Below are positions 27,220-36,114 of a stretch of DNA of 64,000 bases, piece after piece. This DNA comes from Niveibacterium sp. 24ML. Lineage in GTDB: Bacteria; Pseudomonadota; Gammaproteobacteria; Burkholderiales; Rhodocyclaceae. The stretch's first letter is position 1. Every line of letters starts with the position of its first letter. The notes below the pieces were generated by a model that was not told the origin of the DNA, did no database searches, and worked only from the letters and a program-made list of their open reading frames with translations. The position numbers and the translations under genes are program-made. The DNA lies in contig NZ_JAPFHA010000009.1 of NCBI RefSeq assembly GCF_026586805.1, positions 1 through 64,000 on the forward strand, in the 5' to 3' direction.

Positions 27220-27719
27220 ACCGCGTGCAGCCTGAACCGGTGCTTATCGGCCGTGAGCATGACGACGACGGCCGGCTGGTTGCGCTCCGCTACGACAGCA
27301 CGCCGCCGCCACCCGTGGCGGGCAAGGTCTGGCTGGTCGCGATTGATCCGTCGGACAACGCCTTGCGCGCCCTCACGCATGCCGCCGAGCACGCGCGAGA
27401 AATGAGCTGTGTGGCGCTGCATCTGGTGCATGTGGTGCCCTGGCTGGCCAGAGAAGCCGCCGACGCCGAACTGGCGCATCGCGCACTCGGTGCCACCGCC
27501 CAGGCGCGCGCCATGCTCGACTCCACCGGACTGGCCTGGCGCCTGCATGTGGCGATGGGCGACCCGGCCGAGCGCATTCTCGAATGCGCCAGGGCCTTGT
27601 CGGTGGATGGTCTGATCATCGGCTGTCGCGGCCTGAACCTGGTCGAAAGCCTCCTGTTCGGCTCGGTGACCGAAAAGGTGATCCACCACGCCCGCGTGCC
27701 GGTGACGGTGGTGCCCTGA
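27216..27719 (+). CDS. Universal stress protein, UspA family
   Basis: A 167-aa UspA-domain protein. After an extra N-terminal 30 residues the domain runs from KVWLVAIDPSDNALRALTHAAEHA to the end. GCRGLNLVESLLFGSVTEKVIHHARVPVTVV is the C-terminal nucleotide-binding motif (G-x2-G-x9-G-S/T). Such ATP-binding members support survival under stress. Start ATG 27216 overlaps the TerC stop (ATGA) and has GGAGA upstream. Confidence 0.93.
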   Translation: MNRVQPEPVLIGREHDDDGRLVALRYDSTPPPPVAGKVWLVAIDPSDNALRALTHAAEHAREMSCVALHLVHVVPWLAREAADAELAHRALGATAQARAMLDSTGLAWRLHVAMGDPAERILECARALSVDGLIIGCRGLNLVESLLFGSVTEKVIHHARVPVTVVP

Positions 27720-27825
27720 TCTGTCGCGGCTGGGTACGGCGGATGAGCGTCCTGGGCTGTGCCCGGTATGGCCGCGCCGTCCCTCGGCAATTTCCGTGTG
27801 TGATCGCCCGCCTTGCGTGTTGCCG

Positions 27826-28452
27826 TCAAGTGGGCGGGTCGGTGTAGTGCTCAAGCAGTGGCGCCCGGGCGGTGAAGGCGAGCCACTGGCGCACCAATGC
27901 ACTGTATTGGGGCGGGTAATAGGCCAGGGTGCCGCGGGCGGTGGCGGGTAGCCATTCGGTGTGCTCGAAGCGCGCCTGTGATGCGACCAGCCACAGCGGC
28001 TCTGCGGTGTGCCAGCTGTCGTGCGTCTTCAGGGCAAGCGCGGCCACGCCGGCGTTCTGCTCGATCTGCGCTACGTTCAGCGTGCGAGTCGCATCCTGCC
28101 AGCTTGCCGACGGGCTGATCGATTTGAGCAGCAGATAGAACGGGCCCTTGAGTAGAACGCCCGCCGTTTCGGCGGGCGAATCGGGGCTTGCGCCCGCTTC
28201 GGGTGAGGCGCCTGCCGCGCGGCAGCTCGCCAGGGCGGCGGGGTCCAGATCAGCGAGGTGCGCTTCCAGCGCGCTGCGGTTGGTGATGGCGTAGCTGGCG
28301 TTGCGCGCAATCATCACCAGTCGCAGCCCGCCCTTGTGACGCGAGAACTCTGCGATTGCAGAGCGTTCTTCCGACGAGAACGCCGTGCTTGGCAGACGCC
28401 CGGGCGACGTCAGGAGGCGCGCGAGCGCGCTGATCAATGCTTGGTTCGACAT
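27826..28452 (-). CDS. Unknown protein, downstream gene of a pair
   Basis: Not recognised. With ATG 28452 the product has 208 aa; ATG 28485 would add 11. There is no signal peptide. The sequence is mixed alpha/beta with a central Ala/Pro/Ser-rich linker (AGASPEAGASPDSPAE, about residues 80-95) and a C-terminal part rich in Trp and aromatic residues (HTAEPLWLVASQARFEHTEWLP). It follows the 79-aa gene at 28505-28744 on the same strand, 52 bases after its stop, so an operon is likely. Neither start has a good ribosome site. Confidence 0.6.
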   Translation of the reverse strand: MSNQALISALARLLTSPGRLPSTAFSSEERSAIAEFSRHKGGLRLVMIARNASYAITNRSALEAHLADLDPAALASCRAAGASPEAGASPDSPAETAGVLLKGPFYLLLKSISPSASWQDATRTLNVAQIEQNAGVAALALKTHDSWHTAEPLWLVASQARFEHTEWLPATARGTLAYYPPQYSALVRQWLAFTARAPLLEHYTDPPT

Positions 28453-28504
28453 GGCTTGTGTTTCAGTGGCGGGGCTGCTTGTCATTGCGCGGCGGGCCGC
28501 CTTG

Positions 28505-28744
28505 TCATTGCAGACGCAGCGGCAGGAAGTAGAAAACGCCGCGCGCTTCGTCTTCGAGCAGTCGCCGCGCGTGGCTGCTGGCAAATTCGGCGAGCATTTG
28601 ACGGAACATCTGCTGATGCTCGTCCTGGCCATGCGCTTGAATCACGAGGTCGTCCAGGTTTCCGGCGTCGATCTCGGAAAGGGCCTTGGCAATGCCTTCT
28701 TCCAGGTCTTCCTCGGCGGCAATGCGGAACATTTGGTCGTTCAT
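28505..28744 (-). CDS. Small unknown acidic protein
   Basis: A 79-aa cytosolic protein, not recognised. It has an acidic N-terminal half (AAEEDLEEGIAKALSEIDAGNLDDL) likely to be helical, and a C-terminal half with HQQMFRQMLAEFASSHARRLLEDEA. It may be a partner for the gene downstream at 27826-28452. CGGAG lies before ATG 28744; the longer frame to 29515 runs through the divergent gene and is not used. Confidence 0.6.
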   Translation of the reverse strand: MNDQMFRIAAEEDLEEGIAKALSEIDAGNLDDLVIQAHGQDEHQQMFRQMLAEFASSHARRLLEDEARGVFYFLPLRLQ

Positions 28745-29107
28745 GAGTGGGCTCCGTGTTGCAGTGTTTCCATGATGAGGCATGTTGAGGCTGCTGGCGA
28801 AAAACCAAGTCGGCCGACCCGCCGGGCGACGCGGCCGCCGGGCATGCGGGCACGGGCTGGCGCTGCGGCGGGATGTCGCCAGCACGATGCCTGGGTGGCT
28901 TGATCGGGAAGCCTTGCTCTTGCCGGCCCGCACGGTGAAAATCTCAGCCTTCGCTTTCTCGTGCATACAGTGCTGGCGTACCCACGCAGCCGCGGCACGA
29001 CACGGCGGAAGCCTTCCGGCAGTTCCGGACGCAGGCCCTCGAAGGCATGCCCGGCCCTCGTGCGGGCGTCCCGTGCGATACAACAAGACAAACCGAGACA
29101 GATCAAC
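28745..29107. other. Intergenic region
   Basis: 363 bases between divergent genes. I see no gene, repeat or clear operator in it. Confidence 0.5.
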
Positions 29108-29548
29108 ATGAGCAATTCCTTGGGCCCGGCGCGGCCTGAATCCCCCTTGCGCCAACGTGGCATGGCTTCGCCCTTGCAAGACGCGGGCCATGACACCGCT
29201 GACCTGGATTTTGCCGGCACCAATATCGCGGGCGATTTGCTGCAAATGATGGCGGAGGTGGAGCGTTCGCTCGATCCGGTGGCCATCTCGATCCGGATTC
29301 CGGGCGAAGCGCATGGCCAGATCAAGGGATGGCGAATCGAAGCGCCCGGCGTGGGCGCAATTCGCAGGCCTGAGGAAATCGTTGGCGCATCTGTCTGCAC
29401 CGCGACTGGCAACACCTCGGCGATAACCGCGTTTGATGGTGCGGCCCGCCGGGTGCAAACGATCAGTGGCAGCATCTACGAACTGGGCATGCCAGATCCG
29501 TACTACGCGGCGCACAACCGCCGGGTGCTCAAGGCGCTCGGGTTCTAG
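29108..29548 (+). CDS. Unknown protein, 146 aa
   Basis: Not recognised. The product has a polar N-terminus of about 35 residues, no signal peptide or membrane segment, and a compact central part (DLLQMMAEVERSLDPVAISIRIPGEAHGQIKGWRIEAPG) that could be an alpha/beta fold. A GSIYELGMPDPYYAAHNRRVLKALGF ending looks conserved in character. The chosen ATG 29108 has GAGAC upstream; the frame is open for 49 more codons. It ends before a bidirectional terminator. Confidence 0.6.
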   Translation: MSNSLGPARPESPLRQRGMASPLQDAGHDTADLDFAGTNIAGDLLQMMAEVERSLDPVAISIRIPGEAHGQIKGWRIEAPGVGAIRRPEEIVGASVCTATGNTSAITAFDGAARRVQTISGSIYELGMPDPYYAAHNRRVLKALGF

Positions 29549-29590
29549 GGCGCTGCCCGGCCGGCGACGCGTGTTTGCGTCGGCGGGTGA

Positions 29591-29624
29591 AAAACAAGAA
29601 CGGCGCCCTGGGGCGCCGTTTTTT
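29591..29624. terminator. Bidirectional terminator
   Basis: An 8-9 bp GC-rich stem (ACGGCGCC with GGCGCCGT) is followed by TTTTT on the plus strand and preceded by an A-rich tract that would serve the minus strand. It separates the convergent genes ending at 29548 and 29640. Confidence 0.85.
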
Positions 29625-29639
29625 CGTGCACGGTTACGC

Positions 29640-30257
29640 TCAGCCGGCGCGGCGGCGCTTGGCGGCGCCCAGCAGGGCGAGGCCCGCCAACAGCATGGCG
29701 TAGGTCTGCGGTTCGGGTACCGCGCTCACCTGCACTGCCGAGGGCGTGCCGAACGCATCGCGCGCGAAGGTTTCGACGCCGATGCTGCCACCGGGGGAGA
29801 GTTCAAAGCGCAGCACGTCGCCGGCGCCATCGGCGGTGAGCAGGGTGTTGCTGACGGCGCCATCCCACAGCTTGAGCGAGAAGCTGTTGCCGCTGCCACT
29901 GCCGGCGCTGAGCCAGTCGCCGCTGAAGTCGACCGAAAAGCTCAGCTGGCTGCCGAACTGCCACGACTGGAAGACCGCGTTGAAGGCTTCTCCGGTGCCA
30001 AGCTGCCAGCCACCGGTCGTGATTGATGCTGCGCCGTCGAGCTGGGCAGCGCCGAGTGCGCTGCCGCCGGCCAGGCCGAAGATGGTGCTGATGGCCGCTG
30101 GCGAGTCCGCCAGGCCGGCAAAGCCGAAATCTAGGTAGCCGGTTTCTCCGGCGAGGCTGCTGGTATCAACCGTCACCGCGTAAGTGGCGGCAGAAGCGGG
30201 CAGGGCCATGGCCAGGCCCGCGAGCGCTGCTATCAGACTGCGTTGCAGGGTGTTCAT
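29640..30257 (-). CDS. PEP-CTERM sorting-signal protein
   Basis: A 205-aa exported protein. Signal peptide about 1-23 (ending PASA); a beta-rich Gly/Ser body (NF038129-like); and the C-terminal PEP-CTERM signal VPEP, a hydrophobic helix and KRRR. Such signals are cut by exosortase EpsH and the protein goes to the surface or matrix. No exosortase gene is in this window. GAGGAAT lies upstream of the ATG. It lies downstream of and in the same direction as the nuclease gene. Confidence 0.88.
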   Translation of the reverse strand: MNTLQRSLIAALAGLAMALPASAATYAVTVDTSSLAGETGYLDFGFAGLADSPAAISTIFGLAGGSALGAAQLDGAASITTGGWQLGTGEAFNAVFQSWQFGSQLSFSVDFSGDWLSAGSGSGNSFSLKLWDGAVSNTLLTADGAGDVLRFELSPGGSIGVETFARDAFGTPSAVQVSAVPEPQTYAMLLAGLALLGAAKRRRAG

Positions 30258-30327
30258 GCTTGGATTCCTCTTTCAAGCCCGGCGGCGCCTTGCCGCCGGT
30301 TGTTTCGATCAGTGCGCGTGCGCGCGG

Positions 30328-33009
30328 TTACAGGCCGCCGAAGACATGCACCGTGTAGCCGATCTTCGCGCTGCCGCTGTTGCGGAACTGCACCGGCACG
30401 GCGAACGACTGGCCGGCAGCGAGCGGCGTGTTGATGCGGATCGCCGGCTTGCCGCCCACGCTGGTGGTGGCGTTGGCCAGCGTGATACCCGCGGGCAGAT
30501 CGCCCAGCGCCATCGCCAGCGGTGCCGCCACCGCCGCTTTGGCAACGAGCGTGACGGTGCCGGAGTACAGGCCGGTGGCGCGGTTGTAGCTCAGGCCCGA
30601 GGCGTACCAGGTGAAGTTGCTGGAGAGATTGATCGCCTTGGGCGCGAGGTTCAGGCGCGCGACTTCGGGCTCGTGATCGCTGCTCTGGTCGGCGAACTCG
30701 CTGTTCACGTGCACAACGTCGTACTCGGTGCGCGCGGCGAGCGCCGGGCTGACCAGGATATGGTCGAGCGCCTGCGAGTTGCCTTCGAACACATAGGTGT
30801 AGCGCTCGGCGGCGGGCAGGGTTTCGACCAGGTCAGTCATGCCGACGGCTTTGAGCTGGCCGACCGCGCCAGAGAACTCGAAGTCGTTCAGATCGCCCAG
30901 CACCACCACGTTCGCAGCGGGTTCTGCCGTCAGGATCGACTTGACGAAGCCCGACACCACCGCAGCCTGCTGGTTGCGCTGCACCTCGGAGCTGCGCTCG
31001 GGCGGCTGGAAGCGGCCATAAAGCGGCTGATCGCCCCCCTTCGAGTTCCAGTGGTTCGCGATCATGAAGACCTTGTGATCATTGAAACGGAACTCTGCTG
31101 CCAGCGGCTTGCGGCTGGCAGCGAAGGCGCTGTTCGTCGGGTCGATGCGGCCCGGGCTGGCCGACAGCGCAATGCCATCGGCCGTATTGATGAGGCCGAC
31201 ACCGCTGGTGGCGCTGCCGCCGGCGCGATCGACAAAACTCACCCGCGCCGGATTGAAGAGGAAGCCGACCCGGATATTGCCGCCGGGCTGGCCGCCATCC
31301 TGGTTGTTGACCGGGTCGATCGAACGGTACTGGTAGGCGGGCCCGCCGGCGCGGCCAACGGCGGCGATCAGTTGCGCGAAAGTCGTGCTCGCATCGACCA
31401 CCCCGTTGTCGGTCGGGCCGTTGTTGTCCTGGATCTCCATCAGGCCGATGACGTCCGGCGATTGCAGGTTGTTCACGATCTGGCCGGCGAGGCGGTCGAA
31501 CTTGGCCACCGGGTCAGCCGCAGAGAGGTTCTCTACGTTGAACGAGGCCACGGCGAGTTCGTTGGCGGTTTGGCGGCGCGTGGTCTCGGGCGCGAGGCCA
31601 CCGCTGGCAAAACCATTGAGTTCGGTCGCCAGCAGTTTGTAGTTGCCAAAGCTGTAATCGACCACCGCCGTGATGCGGCTGAAGCTGTCGCCCACGTTGG
31701 CGCTGGGCGTTGCCACCGCGCCCTTGGTGACAATCAGGCGCTCGGGGTTGAAATCGTCGCTGGCGATCACGATGCCGCCGCGTGTGGTGCGGGTTGCGGC
31801 CCAGCTACCACCGTCGGCGAGCACCGGCATGTCGCCGAACTGGTTGGTGGGGCCGCTCACGACCGGGTTGTTCAACTGCACCCGCATGCCTTCGAAGCTC
31901 TCGAGGAAGTCGAGTCCGTTGGCCGTGGGGTTCAGCGCGCCGAGGGTTTCGACATCGCCGCTGCCGGTGCTGTAGATCGACTTGCCGGGCGGCAGGCGAC
32001 CACCGTTGCCGATGAGCACGGGCGCGGGCAGGGCGTTGCCGCTTGAAATGCGGGTGACGGTGGGGGTGGTGATCTCGGTGATGCTCAGGTTGTTGGTGCC
32101 ACCGCTGCCGCCGGGGCGGAACTCGGCCACCTTGCCGCTCACCGTGACCGCGTCGCCGACAGCAACGCCTGGCGTGCTGGCGGTGTAGACGAGGATGCCT
32201 TCAGAGGTGCGCAGGTCGTTGTCGGCCTGTTCATCCTGCATGTAGAAGCCGTTGACCACCACGGCGGTGACGATGCCCGGCACGTTGGCAACGTCCTGCC
32301 CCACCAGCGGCGAGCGATGCGCAATGCCCTGGATGTCGCGGATGCGTGCGCTGATTGCGCCACCGCTGCCGCCACCACTCCCGCCGTCGCCGCCACCGCT
32401 GCCATCGCCACACACCAGGGCCGCGCTTGCACTGTTGCGCGGCGCCGGGCTGGCGCTGCTGAAGTCGGCCGAATTGTTGTTGGTGTCGGTACAGCCGCCC
32501 GCCTTGCGCTGGAGCGCCAGGGTGTTCGATGCGCCCGAGGCGGCGCTGCCCTCAGCGTTGTTGGCGCTGCCATAGCCGAGGAAATCCACCACGCCAGCGG
32601 TGCCGGCGCAGGCGCTCGCGCAGGTGAGTGCCGCACCTTGGCTGACAAGCGCCAGCTTGCCACCACTGGCACTCATCGCAATGCTACCGATCGCGTCGGC
32701 CGCGGGCAGTGCCTGCGTGCCGCCCGAACCCGGAGCTTGCTGCACAAGGTAGTACTGGCCGGGGCCGACCGAGCCGCTCAGCGCCGTGACTTGCCAGGTG
32801 CCGCCGCTGGCCGAGGCGTACTGCAGGCTCCAGCCGCTGAGCGACACGGCGGTGGTGCCGGGGTTGAACAGTTCAACGAAGTCGTGCTTCAGGGTGGCGC
32901 CGGTGTTGCCGCCGCCCCCGTAGGCCTGGCTGATCACCAGCGATGCGGCGCTCGCAGGGAGAGCAAGCCCTGCGGCAAGCAGCGCGCAGGCGATGGGGTG
33001 GTATTTCAT
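30328..33009 (-). CDS. Secreted ExeM/NucH-family nuclease with lamin-tail domain
   Basis: Extracellular DNA nuclease of 893 aa. Signal peptide about 1-21 (ASAA). LTD (lamin-tail) domain about 22-160 (LVISQAYGGGGNTGATLKHDFVELFNPG). A Gly/Ser linker (about 205-220) leads into an OB-like region, then the endonuclease/exonuclease/phosphatase domain (about 490-770): VASFNVENLS, VIGLMEIQDNNG (metal-binding Glu), NHWNSKGGD, VVLGDLNDFE and SSDHEPEVA (catalytic Asp-His). The C-terminal 90 residues form an extra beta-domain. It probably degrades extracellular DNA as a phosphate or nucleoside source, or remodels biofilm. The start is chosen for the signal peptide. Confidence 0.92.
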   Translation of the reverse strand: MKYHPIACALLAAGLALPASAASLVISQAYGGGGNTGATLKHDFVELFNPGTTAVSLSGWSLQYASASGGTWQVTALSGSVGPGQYYLVQQAPGSGGTQALPAADAIGSIAMSASGGKLALVSQGAALTCASACAGTAGVVDFLGYGSANNAEGSAASGASNTLALQRKAGGCTDTNNNSADFSSASPAPRNSASAALVCGDGSGGGDGGSGGGSGGAISARIRDIQGIAHRSPLVGQDVANVPGIVTAVVVNGFYMQDEQADNDLRTSEGILVYTASTPGVAVGDAVTVSGKVAEFRPGGSGGTNNLSITEITTPTVTRISSGNALPAPVLIGNGGRLPPGKSIYSTGSGDVETLGALNPTANGLDFLESFEGMRVQLNNPVVSGPTNQFGDMPVLADGGSWAATRTTRGGIVIASDDFNPERLIVTKGAVATPSANVGDSFSRITAVVDYSFGNYKLLATELNGFASGGLAPETTRRQTANELAVASFNVENLSAADPVAKFDRLAGQIVNNLQSPDVIGLMEIQDNNGPTDNGVVDASTTFAQLIAAVGRAGGPAYQYRSIDPVNNQDGGQPGGNIRVGFLFNPARVSFVDRAGGSATSGVGLINTADGIALSASPGRIDPTNSAFAASRKPLAAEFRFNDHKVFMIANHWNSKGGDQPLYGRFQPPERSSEVQRNQQAAVVSGFVKSILTAEPAANVVVLGDLNDFEFSGAVGQLKAVGMTDLVETLPAAERYTYVFEGNSQALDHILVSPALAARTEYDVVHVNSEFADQSSDHEPEVARLNLAPKAINLSSNFTWYASGLSYNRATGLYSGTVTLVAKAAVAAPLAMALGDLPAGITLANATTSVGGKPAIRINTPLAAGQSFAVPVQFRNSGSAKIGYTVHVFGGL

Positions 33010-33238
33010 GGGGTTCGATGCCTCGTTTTGTCTGGGCTCAGTCGAGGCCGGCGATGCGGATGGCAAGCCGGCGCGAAAAGGCGCAAAGATTGGCTCCGCC
33101 GTGTTTCAGCGCCATTGAGGGCTTATTTCAGCTTTGTGGCGGCGGGAGGCCGTCGCGGTCATCAAGGCCTTCAAGGTTCTTCCGCGCCTGCCGCTATAGC
33201 AGGGGAAACCCTGCACCGCGTTTTCTGGAGGTTGGGCC

Positions 33239-34522
33239 TTGGAGCGCGAAGAGCATCCGAACGATCACTACATCACGCCACAGCAACTGTGCATTGGCTT
33301 GCAGATCCACCTTGACCTGTCGTGGATGGATCACCCGTTCACCTTCTCCAGCTTCAAGATCAAGAGCCTTGATCAGATCGCGACCCTGCAATCGCTGGGG
33401 CTGACGCGGATCCGTTACTCGCCCGGCAAGAGCGAGGCCGAGCCCCTGGCGGTGCCAACCGGGCCAGTTTCTGCGCCGCCGCCGGCGCTTTCGCGCGAAC
33501 ATGACCCGGCTTACGCGGCCAAGCGCCAGCGGGTCGAGCGGCTGGCCGCCCAGCGCGCCAAGGTGAACGCCTGCGAGCGCGAATTCCAGTCCGCCACCAA
33601 GGCGATCAAGAGCATTACGCAGAACCTGTTCGCGCGGCCCAAAGAGTCTTACGAAGCGGCGCGTGGCCTGACCGACACCATGGTCGATTCGATGCTGACC
33701 GACGCCGATGTGGCGATAACGCTGATGAGCGACAAGGCCGGCAACGAAGACGTGTACTACCACTCGCTCAACGTCACCGTGCTGGCGATGATGCTGGCCA
33801 AGGAACTCAAGGCGCCGGCCGAGGCGATCAAGTCGCTGGGGGTGGGCGCGCTGTTCCACGACATCGGCAAGGTCGAGATCCCCGACAAGGTGCTGCGCAA
33901 GATCGACCCGCTGACGCATGCTGAAGCCGTGCTGATGCAGCAACATGTGGTGTACGGGCTGGAGATCGGCAAGAAGCTTGAACTCTCTGGCGAAGTGATG
34001 GCGATCGTTGCGCAGCATCACGAGCACGCCGATGGCAGCGGCTATCCGCGCGGGCTGCAGGGCAATCAGATATCGCTGCTGGCGCGCATCGTCACCATCG
34101 TCAATGCCTACGACAACCTGTGCAACCCGCCCAACCCGGCCAAGGCAATGACGCCGCATGAGGCGCTGTCGGTGATGTACGCGCAGCAGCGCGCCCACTT
34201 CGACGCCAACGCGCTGTCGGTCTTCATCCGCTGCATGGGGGTGTATCCGCCGGGCTCGATCGTGGTCTTGTCCAACGAAACCATCGGCATGGTCGTGTCG
34301 GTCAATAGCACGCGCCCGCTCAAGCCCACCGTGCTGGTGTACGACCCCGCCGTGCCCAAGGAAGAAGCCATCCTGGTCGACCTGGAGCAAGAGGCGGAAG
34401 TGAGCATCGCCCGCACGCTCAAACCCCAGCAGTTGCCGCGGCCGGTTTTCGAGTACCTCTCGCCGCGCCGCCGCGTCACCTACTACTTCGATGCCGAATC
34501 GGGCGGCGGGGTGGGCGGATGA
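33239..34522 (+). CDS. HD-GYP domain protein with N-terminal DUF3391
   Basis: Predicted cyclic-di-GMP phosphodiesterase of 427 aa. N-terminal DUF3391 (about 10-60: YITPQQLCIGLQIHLDLSWMDHPF). The HD-GYP domain (about 150-345) has HSLNVTVLAMMLAKEL, GALFHDIGK (HD 207-208) and HHEHADGSGYP (HHExxDGxGYP, 260-270), all metal ligands and the GYP signature intact. It should hydrolyse c-di-GMP, lowering it. Translation starts at TTG 33239 with GGAGG 8 bases upstream. Its stop overlaps the start of the histidine-kinase gene by 4 bases. Confidence 0.93.
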   Translation: MEREEHPNDHYITPQQLCIGLQIHLDLSWMDHPFTFSSFKIKSLDQIATLQSLGLTRIRYSPGKSEAEPLAVPTGPVSAPPPALSREHDPAYAAKRQRVERLAAQRAKVNACEREFQSATKAIKSITQNLFARPKESYEAARGLTDTMVDSMLTDADVAITLMSDKAGNEDVYYHSLNVTVLAMMLAKELKAPAEAIKSLGVGALFHDIGKVEIPDKVLRKIDPLTHAEAVLMQQHVVYGLEIGKKLELSGEVMAIVAQHHEHADGSGYPRGLQGNQISLLARIVTIVNAYDNLCNPPNPAKAMTPHEALSVMYAQQRAHFDANALSVFIRCMGVYPPGSIVVLSNETIGMVVSVNSTRPLKPTVLVYDPAVPKEEAILVDLEQEAEVSIARTLKPQQLPRPVFEYLSPRRRVTYYFDAESGGGVGG

Positions 34523-36006
34523 GCGCACAGGACACGGCGCCCGAGCAATTGCTTGCGCTGGTAGCCAGCGGCAGCGCCAGCCCCTTCCTGCTGGTTGATG
34601 GCGCCACGCGCACGATTGCCTTTGCCAACGATGCGCTGGGGCGGTTGTTCGGGGTGCCCGCGGCGGCTTTACTCGGCAGGCCGATCAGCGAATTCGAAGT
34701 CGGGCTCGAAGACATGTTCTTCTGGGAGGAAGTCGCCTCTGGGCTGGCACACGATCTGGACTGCGCGCCCGGCAGTTACCTTCATGCCAGCGGCAGCACG
34801 GTGCATGTGCAGAAGCAGGTGCGGATCCTCGGGGCGCCGCCGGCGCAGAGCATCGCGCTGACGCTCACCGATGTGTCTGCCGAACTCGCGCGCTCGGACG
34901 AGACCGCCGAGATTGCATCCTTGCTGGCGGCAACGCTTGAATCGATTGCTGATGGTGTCCTGGTGACCGATCTGTCGGGCGGGCTGCGCAATTTCAATCG
35001 GCGTTTCGCGCGCATGTTCGGTGTTGCCGGCAGCGATCTGGATGGTGCGGCGGTCGCCGCCGCCGTGGCGGCGCTGCAAGTTGATCCCGCGCCTTGGCAT
35101 GCCATGCTCGTCGAGGTAGCCGACGATCCGCAGGCCGAGCGGGTGCTCACGCTGGCGCTGGCCGATGATCGCTTTGTCGAATGCGCCGCGCGCCCCCAGC
35201 AACTGCGCGGCCGGCCGGTGGGCCGCCTTTACGCGTTCTCGGATGTCACCGACAGCAAGCGCTACGAGGCCGCACTGCTGGCGGCGCGCGAAGCGTCGGA
35301 TCGCGCCAATCAGGCCAAGTCCGCTTTCATTGCCTCGATGAACCATGAGCTCAAGACCCCGCTCAACGCGATTCTTGGCTTCGCCGATCTGCTGCGCGAA
35401 GAGCTGCCGCCTGCCGAGGCCGAGTTCGCCCAGCATATTCACACCGCTGGCCAGCACTTGCTGGCGCTGATCGGCGATGTGCTGGACCTTGCGCAGGTCG
35501 AAGCCGGCAAGGTAGACCTTCACCCAGAGCAGCTTGATCTGGCCGAGCTGATGAACGAGTGCTGCACGATGACCGCGCCGGTCGCCCGCAGCTTCAATGT
35601 GGACATCCGTGTCGCACCGGGGCTCAAGCTGGCGGTGCTGGCCGATCGCCGGCGCACGCGGCAGATCGTCATCAACCTGATTTCCAACGGCTGCAAGTAC
35701 AACCGCCCGGGCGGCAGCCTGACGATTACCGCAACGGCGGCTGCGGCCGGGTGCCTTGCGCTGCACTTTGCAGATACCGGCATCGGCATCGACGCGGCAG
35801 ACCTTGCCCGTATTTTTGAACCTTTCACCCGGGTGGGCGCGCGGCGTGGCGAGGTCGAAGGGACGGGGCTCGGTTTGGCGCATTCGCGCAAGCTGGCCAA
35901 CCTGATGGGCGGCGACATCGCCGTGCAAAGCACGCCGGGCGAGGGCAGCATCTTCACCCTGAGCCTGCCCGATGGTACCTTGGCCTTCATGGCAGGCACG
36001 CACTGA
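34519..36006 (+). CDS. PAS-domain sensor histidine kinase
   Basis: A 495-aa soluble histidine kinase. Two PAS-like sensor domains (about 10-120, starting PFLLVDGATRTIAFANDALGRLFG, and about 135-250). FIASMNHELKTPLNAILGFADLL holds the phospho-accepting His276. N box INLISNGCKYNRPGG, G1 box FADTGIGIDAADLARIFEPF and G2 box GTGLGLAHSRKLANLMGG follow. No receiver domain is attached and no response regulator is adjacent. The ATGA overlap with the HD-GYP gene suggests coupled translation and a shared signalling function. Confidence 0.93.
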   Translation: MSAQDTAPEQLLALVASGSASPFLLVDGATRTIAFANDALGRLFGVPAAALLGRPISEFEVGLEDMFFWEEVASGLAHDLDCAPGSYLHASGSTVHVQKQVRILGAPPAQSIALTLTDVSAELARSDETAEIASLLAATLESIADGVLVTDLSGGLRNFNRRFARMFGVAGSDLDGAAVAAAVAALQVDPAPWHAMLVEVADDPQAERVLTLALADDRFVECAARPQQLRGRPVGRLYAFSDVTDSKRYEAALLAAREASDRANQAKSAFIASMNHELKTPLNAILGFADLLREELPPAEAEFAQHIHTAGQHLLALIGDVLDLAQVEAGKVDLHPEQLDLAELMNECCTMTAPVARSFNVDIRVAPGLKLAVLADRRRTRQIVINLISNGCKYNRPGGSLTITATAAAAGCLALHFADTGIGIDAADLARIFEPFTRVGARRGEVEGTGLGLAHSRKLANLMGGDIAVQSTPGEGSIFTLSLPDGTLAFMAGTH

Positions 36007-36059
36007 TCCCATGCTGGCGTGGCGTCGGCGCGGGTGGGAGCGGCCCGTGGATGTGCAGC

Positions 36060-36065
36060 TATAAT
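36060..36065 (+). promoter_or_regulatory. Perfect -10 hexamer before the CNNM/CorC gene
   Basis: TATAAT 49 bases before the ATG at 36115, after the histidine-kinase gene. No clear -35 at 17 bases. Confidence 0.35.
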
Positions 36066-36114
36066 CCAGACTCCGCGGCCGCAGTTCGGGCCGCAATCGT
36101 GTTCACAAGGTTCG

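Noticed and set aside
30184-32046. 620-codon plus-strand frame over the nuclease gene
   Set aside because: Antisense shadow of a well-supported nuclease.
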